Notes: generated by a model from the letters alone, not told the origin. A DNA stretch of 64,000 nucleotides from Apus apus (GCF_020740795.1 NC_067290.1:20469001-20533000); one strand, 5' to 3'; positions 21,820 to 34,156 are shown, counted from the stretch's first letter. Program-made: numbers and translations.

Positions 21820-22150
21820 GGCTGGGGCTGCAGGCGCTGCTGGCGCTGCTCCCCGCGCTGGCTCCGGGCTTCTGCCTGCGGCTGCGCTTCCCGTTCCCGC
21901 CGCCCGCCGCCCTCGGGCCGCCCGGCGGCTCCCGGCACTGGGGCTCGCTGCGCGGGCCGGGCGGGCCGGCGGGCGATGAGTACGAGCGGCGGTACAGCGG
22001 GGCCTTCCCGCCGCAGCTGCGCGCCCGGCTGCGCGATGCCGCCCGCGGCATGTTCGTTTTCGGCTACGACAGCTACATGCAGCACGCCTTCCCCCGCGAC
22101 GAGCTCGACCCTCTCCACTGCCGGGGCCGCGGCCCCGACCGCCGCGACCC
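21780..22150 (+). CDS. EDEM1: EDEM1 coding exon 1
   Basis: Residues 1-123 plus two bases of P124: signal/anchor, a shortened G/P-rich linker, and the start of the GH47 domain. GTGAGT donor. Confidence 0.95.
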
Positions 22151-25100
22151 GTGAGTGCGCCGGGCTGGAGGGAGGGAGGCGGTGGCCGGGCCTGGGCCCG
22201 GGCGCGGCGCGGCCTGACGCTCGACTCTGCTCTTCCAGCTCCAACCTCAACATCAACGACGTGCTGGGAAACTACTCGCTGACGCTGATCGACGCGCTGG
22301 ACACGCTGGCGGTGAGTGCCCGGGCGGGGAGGGGTTGGGAGACCCCCCTGCAGGGCCTGGCCCGGGCTGCCCGCCACGTCTCAGCTCAGGGTCGTGTCAT
22401 GGAGGGCTGGGGGGTTCGGCCTGGGGGCGGGAGGGCTCCAGGGAGACCTGAGAGCAGCTTCCAGTGCCTGAAGGGGCTCCAGGAAAGCTGGGGAGGGGCT
22501 TGGGACAAGGGCAGGGAGGGAGAGGACAAGGGGGGATGACGTTAAACTGGAAGATGGGAGATTTAGGTTGGACATTAGGAGGAAATTCTTTGCTGTGAGG
22601 GTGGTGAGACCCTGGCCCAGGCTGCCCAGGGAAGCTGTGGCTGCCCCATCCCTGGCAGTGTTGAAGGGCAGGTTGGATGGGGCTTGGAGCAGCCTGGGCT
22701 GGTGGGAGGTGTCCCTGCCCATGCAGGGGTGGGACTGGACGGTTTTTAAGGTCCCTTCCAACCCAAACCATTCTGTGAACATTTTGCTCAGCTCAGCCAC
22801 TATGGCTGTGATTGGCCTAAGGGAACATTTAAATGCTGTTCAGTTGTTGTGTGTTAATGTTACAAATACAGAAAGTGCTGATGTTTCATAGAGATTCAAG
22901 GTTATTAAATCCTTCACTTCTGAGAAGAAGGTGGTGCTGGGTCAGAGTACATGGGCATGCATCAGGAGAGATTCCCAAAAGAGATGGAGGACATTTTGGA
23001 GATCTTCCTCAGGGCTCAGTTGAGCTGTCTTTTGGAAGACTGCTGTACTGTGGTGTTCAGGAAGGGTGGATTTCAGTTGGGACATGTATGTGTTGCTGAG
23101 AGATGCGTCAGGAGGAGTGTTCATCTTGTTTGAGGAGACTGAAAGAGCTGTTGAGTGTTTTGCTTGGCAGAGAGGGCCTGACTGAAAGCTGAAGAGCTGC
23201 TTCCCAAAAGCTGCTTCTTGCCTGCACCATCGTATGCGTTTCTCTTCAAATCTGAAGATAATATGAGAATCAACTCACTTTTACTTTACTAGTTCCAGTA
23301 GCATGGTGTCATGGAGAGGAGCCCCTTCCCTGAACTCCTTCAGGATATTTAGAGACCCCTTATGTTTCACAGGCTCATTTTTTCAGCCAGAGTGGATTCT
23401 TGGCCCACTGGCCTGTACTCAGGGCTTGTTGACGCCCTGGATCTGTGGTGTGTTTCCCTCCTCTGGTGCAGAAGGTGGTGTCTGCAAGGCCTGCGTGTGT
23501 GCTTTGGCTTGGAAAACACTTCCCATTTGTAGCGTGGGATTGCAGCTCTGTGGTGAGAAGGTCTCAGCTGTTAAGCTGAACCTGGCCGTAACGAACAGAA
23601 CTGAAACCAGGAAGTGAGGAAAACGTTTTTAACCGAAACAGCAGCTCGGGATCTGTGCGACGTGGCTGATGGTGCTTTGGCCCAACAGTTGCCCTCCTGC
23701 CCGCGTGCACCGGTGGCTCCCTGAGCTGTGTGTACCTTCTGGGGCAGCACAGAACTTTTTGGCTCAAATGTAGAACTTGCGGTTCTTAGAATCTCGCATG
23801 TTTCAGAAGCTTCTGCGTGGTGAAAGCCTGTTCTGCTCTGCATCTGCTCAGATCTATGGGAATGCTTTCCTGCTGGATCTGTGTATTGGAAACAGCAGAC
23901 TGGCTGGTGCCTGGGGTTTGGATGGTCAAAGAGCCTAGTAGGTTCCCAGCCTTACCATGAACTTAGGCAGTCAGGAGTCTGTGTTTTCCTTCCACAATCC
24001 CGCTTCCTTGAAGCTTGGGCTGAATTTCCATCTGTCTCTGGATATACTGGAAATCAATTACTAAGGTTTACTTATAGAACACTATCCTGAGGGAGCTCCT
24101 GGGCACAGCAGGCAGTGTTGAGTCAGAAGCCTGAAAGGTTGGACTCCCCTGGTCAAGTAAATGTCAAATCAGACTTCATCACCCTGCAAGTTGAGTTATC
24201 TTTTAAGCTAAATTGAACTCCTAAACTGATAATTTAAGCAGATAAAACACTCGGTCTACTAGATCTGAAGAGTCACCTACAAGGTGACTAGATCACCCCT
24301 ACAAGGCTGATGTTGGGGGTGGAAGAATACATGAGTGCATAGATTAGTAAAAGGGACAAAAATACATCTTTATGGATTTCCCTGTTTTAACACACTTTAA
24401 AAAAATGTACTTTTATGTGTTGGTAGGATGGGTAACATTCTGAGAAGTCGTCTTAGCAGGAGCTTGAAGCACTATGTGCTGTACGTGCTGAAGTGTGTCT
24501 GTTGGTCTGAAATGTGAGCTTGCCATTCTTTTCTGCCACCCTCCTCTGAAGCAACAATTGGACAAAATCACTTTGTTTTTATGTGAAAGGTAATGGGAAA
24601 CTCCTCGGAATTCCAGAAAGCAGTGAAGTTGGTGATTGACACAGTTTCATTTGATAAAGACTCAACGGTCCAAGTTTTTGAGGCGACAATCAGGTATGTC
24701 CAAGTTTCTGTCTTTAGAACAGCACCAAGGTTAAAGGCTTGCTGGGCATCTGTAGAAGAGCCAAAGAAAAATAATTGAGAAGGATGTCTTTGGTAGGCTT
24801 TATGCCATAATTGTTCCTTGAGTAAGGTTTTTTAACCTTTTATGAAAATGTTTCATCCTTTCATAATTAAAACAATGAGTCCCATGTGCCTTGAAGCAGT
24901 GGTACAACAGGAGTCTCAGCTGTCTTTGGCTTGCAGACTACTGCGTTTTTGTTGCTGCTCTTGCAGCACAGACTCCAGTCTGTGCACAACAAACAACCCT
25001 GCTGACAGGTTTTCCTTGTTTTGGTTTTCTTCTGGGACCTTCTGCTTGCTTTCACTTTTATTTTAGATGAAAAACAGGCCTTTCTGTCTCAGAGATTAAT

Positions 25101-28100
25101 TTTAGATGCTGTCTGATTTTTAAATGGCTTGATTATCTGAATGTCTTAATCAGTGTCTATTCAATTGCTGCTTAACTTGGCTAGGCTTTCTTTTTTCCAA
25201 ATATTAACTTTATATAGCTACCTTACTGTCATTTGGAGCAGCAAAACAGTTGGGGCAAGGAGGTCTTCACTCATAAATAGACCTGATGTGTTGTGAGGAG
25301 CTGCTGGGTTAGGTAAATTCTGCAGAACTGGGTTTTGGGATTACTGTGGGTGACAAGCATCAAGACTTCTAGATGCTTTCACTACTGATGGTGAATAAAG
25401 CAGATTTCTTTCTGTGGTGGCTGTAAGGTGCACCTGTTAAACATGGTAATGGTAAGGGTCTAGCTAGGTTCAGATCAGATGTAAAAACAAGGTCTTTTCC
25501 TGTAGGGTTTTGGGAAGCCTGCTTTCTGCCCACATCATAATAACAGACAGCAAACAGCCTTTTGGTGATATGACCATTAAGGATTATGATAATGAGCTGT
25601 TGCACATGGCTCATGACCTGGCAGTGAGACTACTTCCAGCCTTTGAGAACACCAAAACTGGAATTCCATATCCTCGGGTAAGTGAGCACACCAACACCAT
25701 GGGGAAATAATCCAAAAGCAGGAATTCACCTGTCCCACAGCTGGAGTTCTGTGCTCAGTGTGGGCTTTTGTACCTGCACTTGGGGTATTGAACATGCTCT
25801 GAGGCACATTAAATGGCCGGGGGGGGAAACTGTGCTAAGTTATGGTGACATGGACAATACATAAATTGCTCCTTATGTCTAGTAAATGTTTTCTTCAGGC
25901 TGTTTTTTCACTGTGTATATTGTTCCCCATGGGTCAGGAGACATTTGTTTCCCTGCTCTTTGGCTGGAACGTGCCCTGCCAAGCACTTTCTTCCTATACA
26001 TCATGCAGCAGCAAACACTGCTGTCAGTAAGATTAACAAGAAGCACTTTAAAGGCAAATAGCCTAGGAAAGTGTCTTTATTGGTGACTTGGTACTAAGAG
26101 AATTGGGATAAAATAAAGCTCATCTAAAGTATTTGTCATACTGGTCTTGGAATTTGTAATTTTATGGAATATTACTCAGTACTGCAGTATTCCTGAATAC
26201 TCCATCTTGTTTTAAGCAGATGCAGTTCACATAGAGAAGGATGTTATTTATAGTGGAGCAACTCTGAGCTGTAAAACTAATTAGCTCTTGCCTGACTAAT
26301 TCTAATTTCTAGGGACAGCAGCACTGCTTTTCCTTCAGACCTGTCAGGCTGTAGAAACAGTAACTTCCACTTCTCCTCAGAGTCCAGTAAAGCATTTGAG
26401 GGTGGTGTAACTTCCCCTTCAGCATTTTGTTCCTTGGGGAAGTTGAGGAGCATTCACTGAGGAAGCTCTTGGTTTCAAGGGCACTACATGAAGAGAAGCA
26501 GTACTTGCATCACCCTTGGAAGAGCCAGAATGTTTAGTAGAAATTATGAAAAAAAGGACTGAAATTTGGAAGGTTTAGCAAGTATAAGAGTAGCAAAATT
26601 AGGATTGCCCACCTTGAGCATGATGTTACAAAGTTGGAAGATGAATTTCAGGAATACTTGAGGAAAGCTTTTTGAGCAAGCAGCGTTATGCTGCCATTCT
26701 GACTATCATCTGCACTTTGGCTGCTACCTATTTCAAAAACTAATGAAAAGGTTTCATTATCAGTACAAGACTGCAGCCGGGAGCCCAACTGTTCCAGGGG
26801 CACCTGCCTGCTTCCTGTGAGCACGCTGTCTCCCTGCCTCACAGGTCAATCTGAAGACGGGGGTTCCTCCAGACAGCCACAATGAAACCTGCACTGCAGG
26901 AGCTGGTTCCTTGCTGGTGGAGTTTGGTATCCTCAGCAGGCTGCTCGGAGATTCCACCTTCGAGTGGGTGGCCAGGAGAGCTGTCAAAGCACTCTGGAGT
27001 CTCAGGAGCAACAACACTGGACTGCTAGGTAATCTCTGAGGTGATGCTGGGTTGGGTGGCTCTGTGTTTTAACCTTCCTCAGTCTCCTATAGCAGGAGGC
27101 CATCATGCTTCAGGTTTCTTTCTTGTTCTGTGAACCTTGTTGATCTGCTTCTGTAGCTGTTGAGTCATTCTCTGCTTGTGTACTTGTGGTTTGTCTTGAC
27201 CAAATGGCAGTTTGGAATTTCATAAGAAAAATGGTGTATCTGAATGACTTCTTAGGGCACAGGTTTCCAAAGACAAAATTTGTCCTGGAAGCAGGAAGTA
27301 AAACTGAAGTTACTGCATTTGTATCCCTGTTAATATAATTAGTTTGGGAGATGACTAAAAGTACTTAAAAACCTGCATATGTGTGCTAATTCCTTGGATG
27401 GGTGCACTGTAACACTTTATTTGGGTGATTATCTTTGATCACTTATCCTTAAAACTTTTTGAATATGTATTTCTAAGTTCTGGTTCTTGATTATTGTACT
27501 TGGCAACTTCAAACTAAATTTTTTATCTGTTCTGAAAGGAAATGTTGTGAATATTCACACTGGCCACTGGGTTGGAAAGCAAAGTGGCTTGGGAGCAGGG
27601 TCGGATTCATTCTATGAATACCTTCTGAAGTCTTACATCCTCTTTGGAGAAAAGGAAGATTTGGAGATGTTCAACAACGCTTATCGGAACATTCAGAACC
27701 ACTTAAGAAGAGGGTAAGGCATTTCACCTGAGGATCAGTTCCTTAAGCACTGAGTACCCCAACAGGATAGGAAAGATTGTGTAGTGTTTTGTGTCACCCT
27801 AGGAGAATCTGTAGTTTCTTTTTTTCTTTATAGCAAAATCTTATTTCTGTGGTAGTGAACATGGAAATAAATTTTATCATTCCCTTTCACTCCTAAGTCA
27901 ACTGATTTATTTAGCATTGTTGGTGCAAGGTTGCACACGTGGCCCAGGCTGGTAAGTGTCAGGCTGAGACAAGGCTCTAGAACTGCAAAGGAAATATATT
28001 AAATTGGCTGATTTAGTACTACTTAAGGTGTGATCTTACCTAGCATGACTTTTTGGTAGAGATTCTGCTGACATAACTTGAGGGTGTGATGTACATACCT

Positions 28101-31100
28101 TTATGAATTAGTTTTCTGAAAGCATGACTGACATTTTGGTGCTTTTCAAAGTGACCTTGAGCCTAGCATAACAAATCTGTGGCTCATTCTTTTTGCTGGT
28201 GGCAGTGCTGTGAAATGAAACATACACTGTGTTCTTCTCAAGCAGTGAGTATTCACACATGCTTATTGTTACTTGGCAGCCGAGAAGCTTGCAATGAAGG
28301 TGAAGGTGACCCTCCTTTGTATGTTAATGTAAACATGTTCACAGGACAGCTGATGAACACATGGATTGACTCTTTGCAAGCCTTTTTTCCTGGACTTCAG
28401 GTAAACTTTCATTCTGTTAAAGATAAATGCCACAGCAGAGGGGGTGTCAGAAAGGCTTGTTGTAATCCCAGGCTGTGAATGAACCTGAGGATCTATTCTA
28501 AGATGAGCTTCAACCTGAGGGTTACATCTGGCCACTCTGATGAGGGGGTCTTGGGGCAGTTCAGCCTCTGCAGTAGCATCACAATACTGGAAGGCCTGAC
28601 CTGCTTTCTGCTGTGTTTTAATTTCCCTAATTTAGTCTCAGCATTTGTGTACTGTGTTGGGAGGCTGAGCTCTGCTAAAGCTTTTAGTGCAAAGGACTGG
28701 ATACATTCACTTGGGGTTTTCGGGGGGGTTTTCTCTCTTATTATGAGGGGTGTGTTTTATTATATGGCACGTTCTTATACACTGGAAAGCAATTTTCTGG
28801 CTTGCAGTGTTAAGTGTGCACGTTTACAGCTGTTGTTCTGCCTAGGTGTTGATAGGAGATGTGGAAGATGCTATTTGTCTCCATGCTTTTTACTATGCCA
28901 TATGGAAACGATACGGAGCCCTCCCAGAAAGGTACAACTGGCAATTGCAAGCTCCAGATGTGCCCTTTTACCCACTGAGGCCAGAGCTTGTGGAGTCCAC
29001 ATACCTTCTTTATCAGGTACTTGTCTTTTCTCAGCTTACAGCTCATGTTTTGGCAAAAAAGGTTTTTGTTCAGAAAGTCACTTTTTCTACCTCCAGCCAC
29101 TGGCACATACTTGGTCACCAGAAGGCTGCTAAAATTTGGTGCCTCTGTATTTTCTTGCTCTTTTACAAAGGTCTCTGTTTAGGCAGTAGGTTGTTACGCA
29201 ATTTAGTTGCTATGTTGTTTGCTTTGAAAGTAGCCTTTTCAGTAAGAGAGGCAAAAATGAGGCACTGTCTCCAGCTGGCAGAAGATACAGTAAACTGCAA
29301 TAACTTTCTGGCTATAAGAAACCTATCAAAGAGTTTAAATTTACTACAAGTTTTATTAGGATTTGCACTAAAGGAAATGTGATAAGCTTGCACAGAGTAA
29401 TCTAAGTCATGTTCCTATGAAAATAAGTTTGCTGTAATACACAGGAGTCCAATACTAGTAGGCCTTTGTTTTAAGTGTTGTTTTTACAAGATGACTCTTA
29501 ACTCTTTTCTGTCTTCCTTATTTAGGCCACAAAGAACCCTTTTTACCTCCATGTTGGAATGGATATTCTACAGAGTTTGGAAAAATATACAAAAGCCAAG
29601 TGAGTGTTCAGTGTTCTTTGTTTTCTCTCACTGACATACACATATATTTGATCATATAAATATTATCTAGAATCCAGTCTACCAAATGTAGGTGAACCAG
29701 AAAACCCAACCCTCCACAAGTGGTGACTTATTTATTGAACAATTATTTCTTTCTCATTTGAAAATGAAATTCTAGTCCAGTGACAACTTGTTTTTTAACT
29801 ACCTTTTCAAATGCATGGTTGATGGTTGGTTGCTAAAAACTGTTAAAATGACTTGTGGGGTGTTTTTGCTGTGGCTGCTGTAAGAATAATTCTGACCTCG
29901 TGGCCCTGTGGTGTTTAACAGACCTGGGGTCATGGCCTCGAAGCTAAACACTGTTGCACATCAGCTTCCTCTCAACACAGTAACTGAATCCTGTAGCTCA
30001 TTCTGAGTAGCTGGATCTCTTGAAAGTCTCAAAGGGTGAATTTTTACTTACCTGTTGGTATTTACTGCTTTTGTAGACAAATCTGCACTGACCATAGGAT
30101 GATATAAACCAGCACCATTCTGCAGGGAAGGGGGGTTTAGATGCTGGGGGGGTTGGCTGAAAGAATGACAAGTGCCCTGTGTGACAGCTTGCAGAGTTGT
30201 CGTTTGTAAGCGTGGGAAGAAGCCTTTGCCTGAGGCCAGACTTCCAGACCTGGGCTTCTCACCTGCTCACCTTCTGTGCAGGCTGCCTGGAGAGCACCTT
30301 GCTGCTTTGAACAACTCTTAGTGAATCTGCATGATGCAATAGCTGAGCTGCCGTGCCACTGGTGACAGTCCCACCAGAATACCAGAAACCAATAATTAGT
30401 CAGTGCTTCCTTGTACAAGAGACTTGTTTCGTTTTAACTTCACTGCTGGTGACAACAGGAATGGTTTGAAGTTATGGAATATGTAGGGAGCACTTTGAAA
30501 TCAGAATGCCTGGGAACTAAGCCCAAACTGATCTTAAATCTTGCAGGTGTGGCTATGCTACCTTACACCATGTTGTAGAGAAGACAAAGGAAGATCGAAT
30601 GGAGAGCTTTTTTCTTAGTGAAACATGTAAATATTTGTACCTGGTATGTATGTATTTCATTTCACAGAGGCTCTCCTGCACCTGCTGTGCAGAGACGTGG
30701 CACAGCAAGCAAGCAGGACATTGTCAGTTGGAAGCTGTGCTGTGATCCAGGGAAGAGAGGGGTTCAGGTATCAGAGTGTACCAGAATGTGCTGCTCTTCT
30801 TTCTTTAGCCCTACCCTCACCTTGGAGGTTTGGGCAGCTGCTGGCTGGGGAGATGGCAGCTCTTTGTGGGGTAGCTGGAAAGAGAGGAAGCAAGACTGAA
30901 TGCTGAAGGAATCTGCTGCTCAGCTTGGAGCTAAATTACTGCTTGCAGACATTTTGCCTGCCTTGCAGCAGCCTCCTATTTCTCCCCATCAGGCTTTGGC
31001 AGTCACAGGAAAAAGCATTTGAGCCAACACTGCTTAAGCTACTGTTCTCAATCTCCTTTAGTGTGGAAAAACAAATAAATCTGTGACTGAATAGAAACAG

Positions 31101-32518
31101 TGGATGCCAGCCTAGAAATGCCTGCACAGCACAGCTTAGAAAAATAAGGGCCCTTTAAGTTGTAAGAGAAGTTTTTATTTTGCTATTCCCTTTTAACTGT
31201 TAAAATAAATCCCTTGCATTGAAGCTATTTATTTCCATTTGCTCTAAGAGCAGTTGCCCATTTAACATTGAAAAGTGTGCTTTGTATGTGATCCTTCCAA
31301 TGCATGCATGAGTTTTAAGTTCCTGTTGATGGGGCATGAAGAATGTTGCATGCGTGCTCTAACTGTCTCTCCCATCTCTTGTTCAGCTGTTTGATGAAGA
31401 AAATCCACTGCATAAATCTGGAAATAAGTATATGTTTACTACTGAGGGACACATTGTGTCTGTGGATGAACGTTTTCGGAACTCACTGTGGCAAGACATC
31501 CTCCCTGGAGAAGAAGACAGCACAGAAAAAATTAAACCTAACGAGTTAAAGGCTGGCAACTTCAGTTCTAATGTAAGTAAAATGCAGAGTGCTCCCAGTA
31601 GTGCTGCTGGAGAAGGGATGTGTGTTGAAGTGGGTTAGGCAGTAGAAAGTGTTACTTCAGGGCTCTGCAGTGTTTCCTTTATAAATGTCAAATATCTGAG
31701 AAGCTCCCTTGTGAAAAACACTTTCAGCAGTGGAATGAATGGATGAGAATAGTGTGAGGGTGATTATGTTGAAGGTGAAACCTTCCTCCTCTCTAAGTAT
31801 TTTGCAGCGATTAGTTTGTTCATTTATTTCCAGTAATTTTTCCCTTCCATTTTTATTTGACCTTAAAATCTTCCCAAGTTGCTGTGATGGGGAGAGAAAA
31901 GTAGAGGGTCATTTAAACAGGACTGGTTTTTTTTCCCTCGGAATGGCTTGGTTTTGAGGCACGTAGGGGTGACCTTTCTTGGCTAAGCATCAACTGAGTG
32001 CAGAGCTGTGGAGCCAGTGCCTATGACCAACTAAAATAGATACTTTTTATATACAGAACAGTTCTTTTAAATCTCTGCTGGTAGGCTCTAGCGTGGTTCT
32101 TTTCCTCCTCCCCCCAGTCCTGCAGAAAAAGAGCATTATTTTAAAAAACATTCACAGTTGTCATAGTGAAGGAAGTCTCAGTTGAACAACAAGCTGCAGT
32201 AGTTTGATGTGTGTTTGGAAGCTTGCAGCCTGGGCTGAGGAAACACTTGCTGCTCATTTGAGTAGTTTGTGCTGTAAGTTTGCAGTGAGGGAGGGACTGC
32301 TGGGTACAGCTTTCTGTACTGGGAGGAAATCTGTGGTTACGGATGCTGAAACACCTGTGAGATGGCAGAGGGTATGACACTGCCTGCTGTTGTCTGAGGT
32401 CTTAGAAATCTTCTCGTTTTGTTAACAGTGCAACAGAGTTCCTGATGAGAGGAGGTACTTGCTGCCACTGAAGAGTAACTACATGAGACAGATCGATCGA
32501 ATGGTGGGCTTGATCTGA
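21780..32518 (+). CDS. EDEM1: EDEM1, ER degradation-enhancing alpha-mannosidase-like protein 1 (12 coding exons)
   Basis: Join of 21780-22150, 22239-22311, 24590-24693, 25506-25677, 26845-27028, 27539-27713, 28280-28400, 28846-29016, 29526-29599, 30547-30643, 31387-31572 and 32429-32518; 605 aa. It has an N-terminal hydrophobic signal/anchor (about residues 5-29), a short linker, then a GH47 mannosidase-like domain from about residue 66 ([17 protein letters not shown]) to about 535. Family catalytic acids are kept: E179 in FEATIR and D324 in [10 protein letters not shown], plus RPELVES (445-451). Five N-glycosylation sequons (N135, N152, N253, N296, N572) match the positions known in human EDEM1. 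The protein acts in the ER lumen, selecting misfolded glycoproteins for ER-associated degradation with SEL1L. It is 52 residues shorter than human EDEM1 (657 aa): about 46 in the N-terminal linker and 6 near the C-terminus. Frames join with GT-AG introns throughout. Confidence 0.97.
22239..22311 (+). CDS. EDEM1: EDEM1 coding exon 2
   Basis: Residues 124-148 ([20 protein letters not shown] region) after an 88-bp intron. Sequon N135. Confidence 0.97.
22312..24589 (+). other. EDEM1: EDEM1 intron 2
   Basis: 2.3 kb GT-AG intron. It carries a CR1 copy at about 22425-22778, just past the CpG island. Nothing else is recognised. Confidence 0.85.
22425..22778 (+). mobile_element. CR1 LINE fragment in EDEM1 intron 2, plus orientation
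   Basis: Contains CR1 3' blocks: CTCCAGGGAGACCTGAGAGC, GACAAGGGGGGATG, GGCTGCCCAGGGAAGCTGTG, GGTCCCTTCCAACCC and a single terminal ATTCTGTGA. It is in the same direction as EDEM1 and 5'-truncated. It differs enough from the copy at 1201-1745 to be another CR1 subfamily. Confidence 0.92.
24590..24693 (+). CDS. EDEM1: EDEM1 coding exon 3
   Basis: Residues 149-182 plus two bases of R183. Includes sequon N152 (GNSSEF) and the catalytic-acid motif FEATIR. The acceptor GTGAAAG is weak but gives the exact family join. Confidence 0.96.
25506..25677 (+). CDS. EDEM1: EDEM1 coding exon 4
   Basis: Completes R183 and runs to R240 ([20 protein letters not shown] through TGIPYPR). Confidence 0.97.
26845..27028 (+). 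CDS. EDEM1: EDEM1 coding exon 5
   Basis: Residues 241-301 plus one base: [19 protein letters not shown] region with sequons N253 and N296. Confidence 0.97.
27539..27713 (+). CDS. EDEM1: EDEM1 coding exon 6
   Basis: Residues 302-359: [15 protein letters not shown] and [10 protein letters not shown] with D324, equivalent to human D370. Confidence 0.97.
28280..28400 (+). CDS. EDEM1: EDEM1 coding exon 7
   Basis: Residues 360-400: [20 protein letters not shown] through AFFPGLQ. Confidence 0.97.
28846..29016 (+). CDS. EDEM1: EDEM1 coding exon 8
   Basis: Residues 401-457: [20 protein letters not shown] and the GH47 motif [13 protein letters not shown]. The frame stays open for 121 codons into intron 8, stopping at 29380-29382. 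Confidence 0.97.
29526..29599 (+). CDS. EDEM1: EDEM1 coding exon 9
   Basis: Residues 458-481 plus two bases: [20 protein letters not shown]. Confidence 0.97.
30547..30643 (+). CDS. EDEM1: EDEM1 coding exon 10
   Basis: Residues 482-514: [20 protein letters not shown] through TCKYLYL. Confidence 0.97.
31387..31572 (+). CDS. EDEM1: EDEM1 coding exon 11
   Basis: Residues 515-576: end of the GH47 domain ([15 protein letters not shown]), then a divergent acidic linker about 6 residues shorter than in human, then sequon N572. Confidence 0.96.
32429..32518 (+). CDS. EDEM1: EDEM1 terminal coding exon 12
   Basis: Residues 577-605: [16 protein letters not shown] through QIDRMVGLI, then TGA. The conserved C-terminus supports full length. 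Confidence 0.97.
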   Translation, partial: CNRVPDERRYLLPLKSNYMRQIDRMVGLI

Positions 32519-33173
32519 ATGGTTCTTCAGAGTAACTTATTGTATGTCAGGAGGAGCACGGGATCTGCCTGTAGACATTCCTCTCCTCTTCAGCTACACA
32601 CCTGCACATGCTGAGTCACTTGGGTATCCCCCATGCTTGTTGGTTTTCAGTTATGGACATGAAGGGAGATTAGGCTGTCCTCCAAGTTCTGTCTTCCAGG
32701 CTGTGGTTTCTCCATGTGCCACCTGAATAGAGATTTTTTTCTTTCAAGACCTCCTATAAAAAATGTTGTTGCAAATGAAGGCTGAGTATACTTCAGAAAA
32801 AAAGAAAATCAAATGGGCATGTGCCACTTAGCTACCTCTTTGTAGCTGTATTACAAATGTCCCTTTAGAAAAGGGTCTAGTATTTAATTTGAAATGACCT
32901 TGGGATTTGGGAAGGAATGGGAAAGTGCAATTTCTTACACCAGGTTTAATCATTGAATTATTCTGACTAGCAATACAGAACCTTAAGTTCTTCTCAGGTA
33001 GGAACCCACTGGTAATGGGTTTTGCTGACACAAAATCTGTGTATCTAGAACAGTATCTTGTGAAGGTAAGATAACCGATCATACAAGAAGCTCTCAGTAT
33101 AGTCATGACACCCCTCATATACACAGCTGTATAGAACTGCATGGTTGCAAGAGCCTGTGGATACAAAACCAAT

Positions 33174-33179
33174 AATAAA
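33174..33179 (+). terminator. EDEM1: Candidate proximal poly(A) signal of EDEM1
   Basis: AATAAA about 655 bases after the EDEM1 stop, followed by T/G-rich sequence (GGTGCCTTTTTTTGTAGGG). Confidence 0.45.
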
Positions 33180-33466
33180 ACAAATAGGTGCCTTTTTTTG
33201 TAGGGAATTGGGGGGAGGGAGAGAAGGGGAAATTGCAAAGCCACTCAGCTGTCCAAACAGCTAACTTTATGCAGCTTAGCTGAGCAGAAGTTCCAAAAGC
33301 TCCATTGTTTGCCATGTATCTAGTGCCTTTTCAGGAGAGATGTTGCTAAGAACTGGTATAACAGTACATGAAGAACAAACTTATTTCACATTCCTGACAG
33401 CATTAATGTGTTAGTGCCTTAAGCTTTCTTCACTAGCAGGAAAAACTCAGCTTGCTTGGGAAGGTC

Positions 33467-33472
33467 AATAAA
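33467..33472 (+). terminator. EDEM1: Candidate second poly(A) signal of EDEM1
   Basis: AATAAA about 950 bases after the EDEM1 stop, followed by GTATTTCTC. The downstream element is weaker than at the 33174 or 35596 sites. Confidence 0.35.
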
Positions 33473-34156
33473 GTATTTCTCATCAGCTAGTTCCAAAATC
33501 CAGTGGATCCCAAAGTAATGTAAATGTAATTTATATATGAGATAGCTTTTTTTAAAAAAAACAAACAAACAAAAAATCACACAAAAAGATACTGGAAGAA
33601 TATCAGCTGCTGTGCCCTTCCCAAAGAAGCCTGGTGGGCTGGATTTATTCTCAGTGTCAGTAATGGGGCTGGTGCCTCTGCACCAGACTGGGGATGGAGT
33701 CAGTGAGAGGTCTGAGCCAGGAGCCAGTTGGTGCTGACTGTGGGGCTGTGCTGTACCTCGACTGCTCCTCCTGCTTCCAGTGAGGAATGGTGGGAAAATG
33801 CTGTTGCTTCATCCCACCATCTTGAAATGCAGCTCAGATACATTTGAGGAATAACTGTCTATGACCTTTAAGGGAGTAAACAGTTACATTCAGGCAGGGC
33901 TGTTGAGAGATGGAAACAAACTGAGGCCAAAACAACTTGCTCTAATTAGAACAGGTTGTAGGGTTTTTTCAGTGGCTCCCCATTGCTTACATGCTTTTTA
34001 CTTTTGACTACAATTGAAGTAGTTGAATGTTACTGTTAGGTTAATTGTTTTTAAATTAAGGCTTAAATATAAGGGCAAACTTGATCTGCTGTATTTTCTC
34101 CTTTTTATAACTGCATTGGTTTTCATAAACCATGTGTTGCAATGCAGAACATTTCT

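Larger units (their letters stand above)
21540..22420 (+). promoter_or_regulatory. EDEM1: EDEM1 CpG-island promoter and 5' UTR
   Basis: Dense CpG sequence surrounds the first two coding exons. No TATA box is seen. A TGACG core (CRE/ATF-like) occurs at 21667-21671 and another at 21688-21692. No perfect ERSE (CCAAT-N9-CCACG) or ERSE-II (ATTGG-N-CCACG) was found in about 400 bp upstream, although EDEM1 is a known unfolded-protein-response target in mammals. Confidence 0.85.

Noticed and set aside
21510-22377. Minus-strand open frames of 248 and 274 codons opposite EDEM1 exons 1-2
   Set aside because: GC-driven shadows of the CpG island and of the EDEM1 coding strand. They have no recognisable domain.
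22381-22800. Minus-strand 139-codon frame in EDEM1 intron 2
   Set aside because: It is the antisense of the CR1 insertion.
28479-29132. 217-codon plus-strand frame overlapping EDEM1 exon 8
   Set aside because: It is out of frame with EDEM1 through exon 8 and runs mostly through intron sequence.
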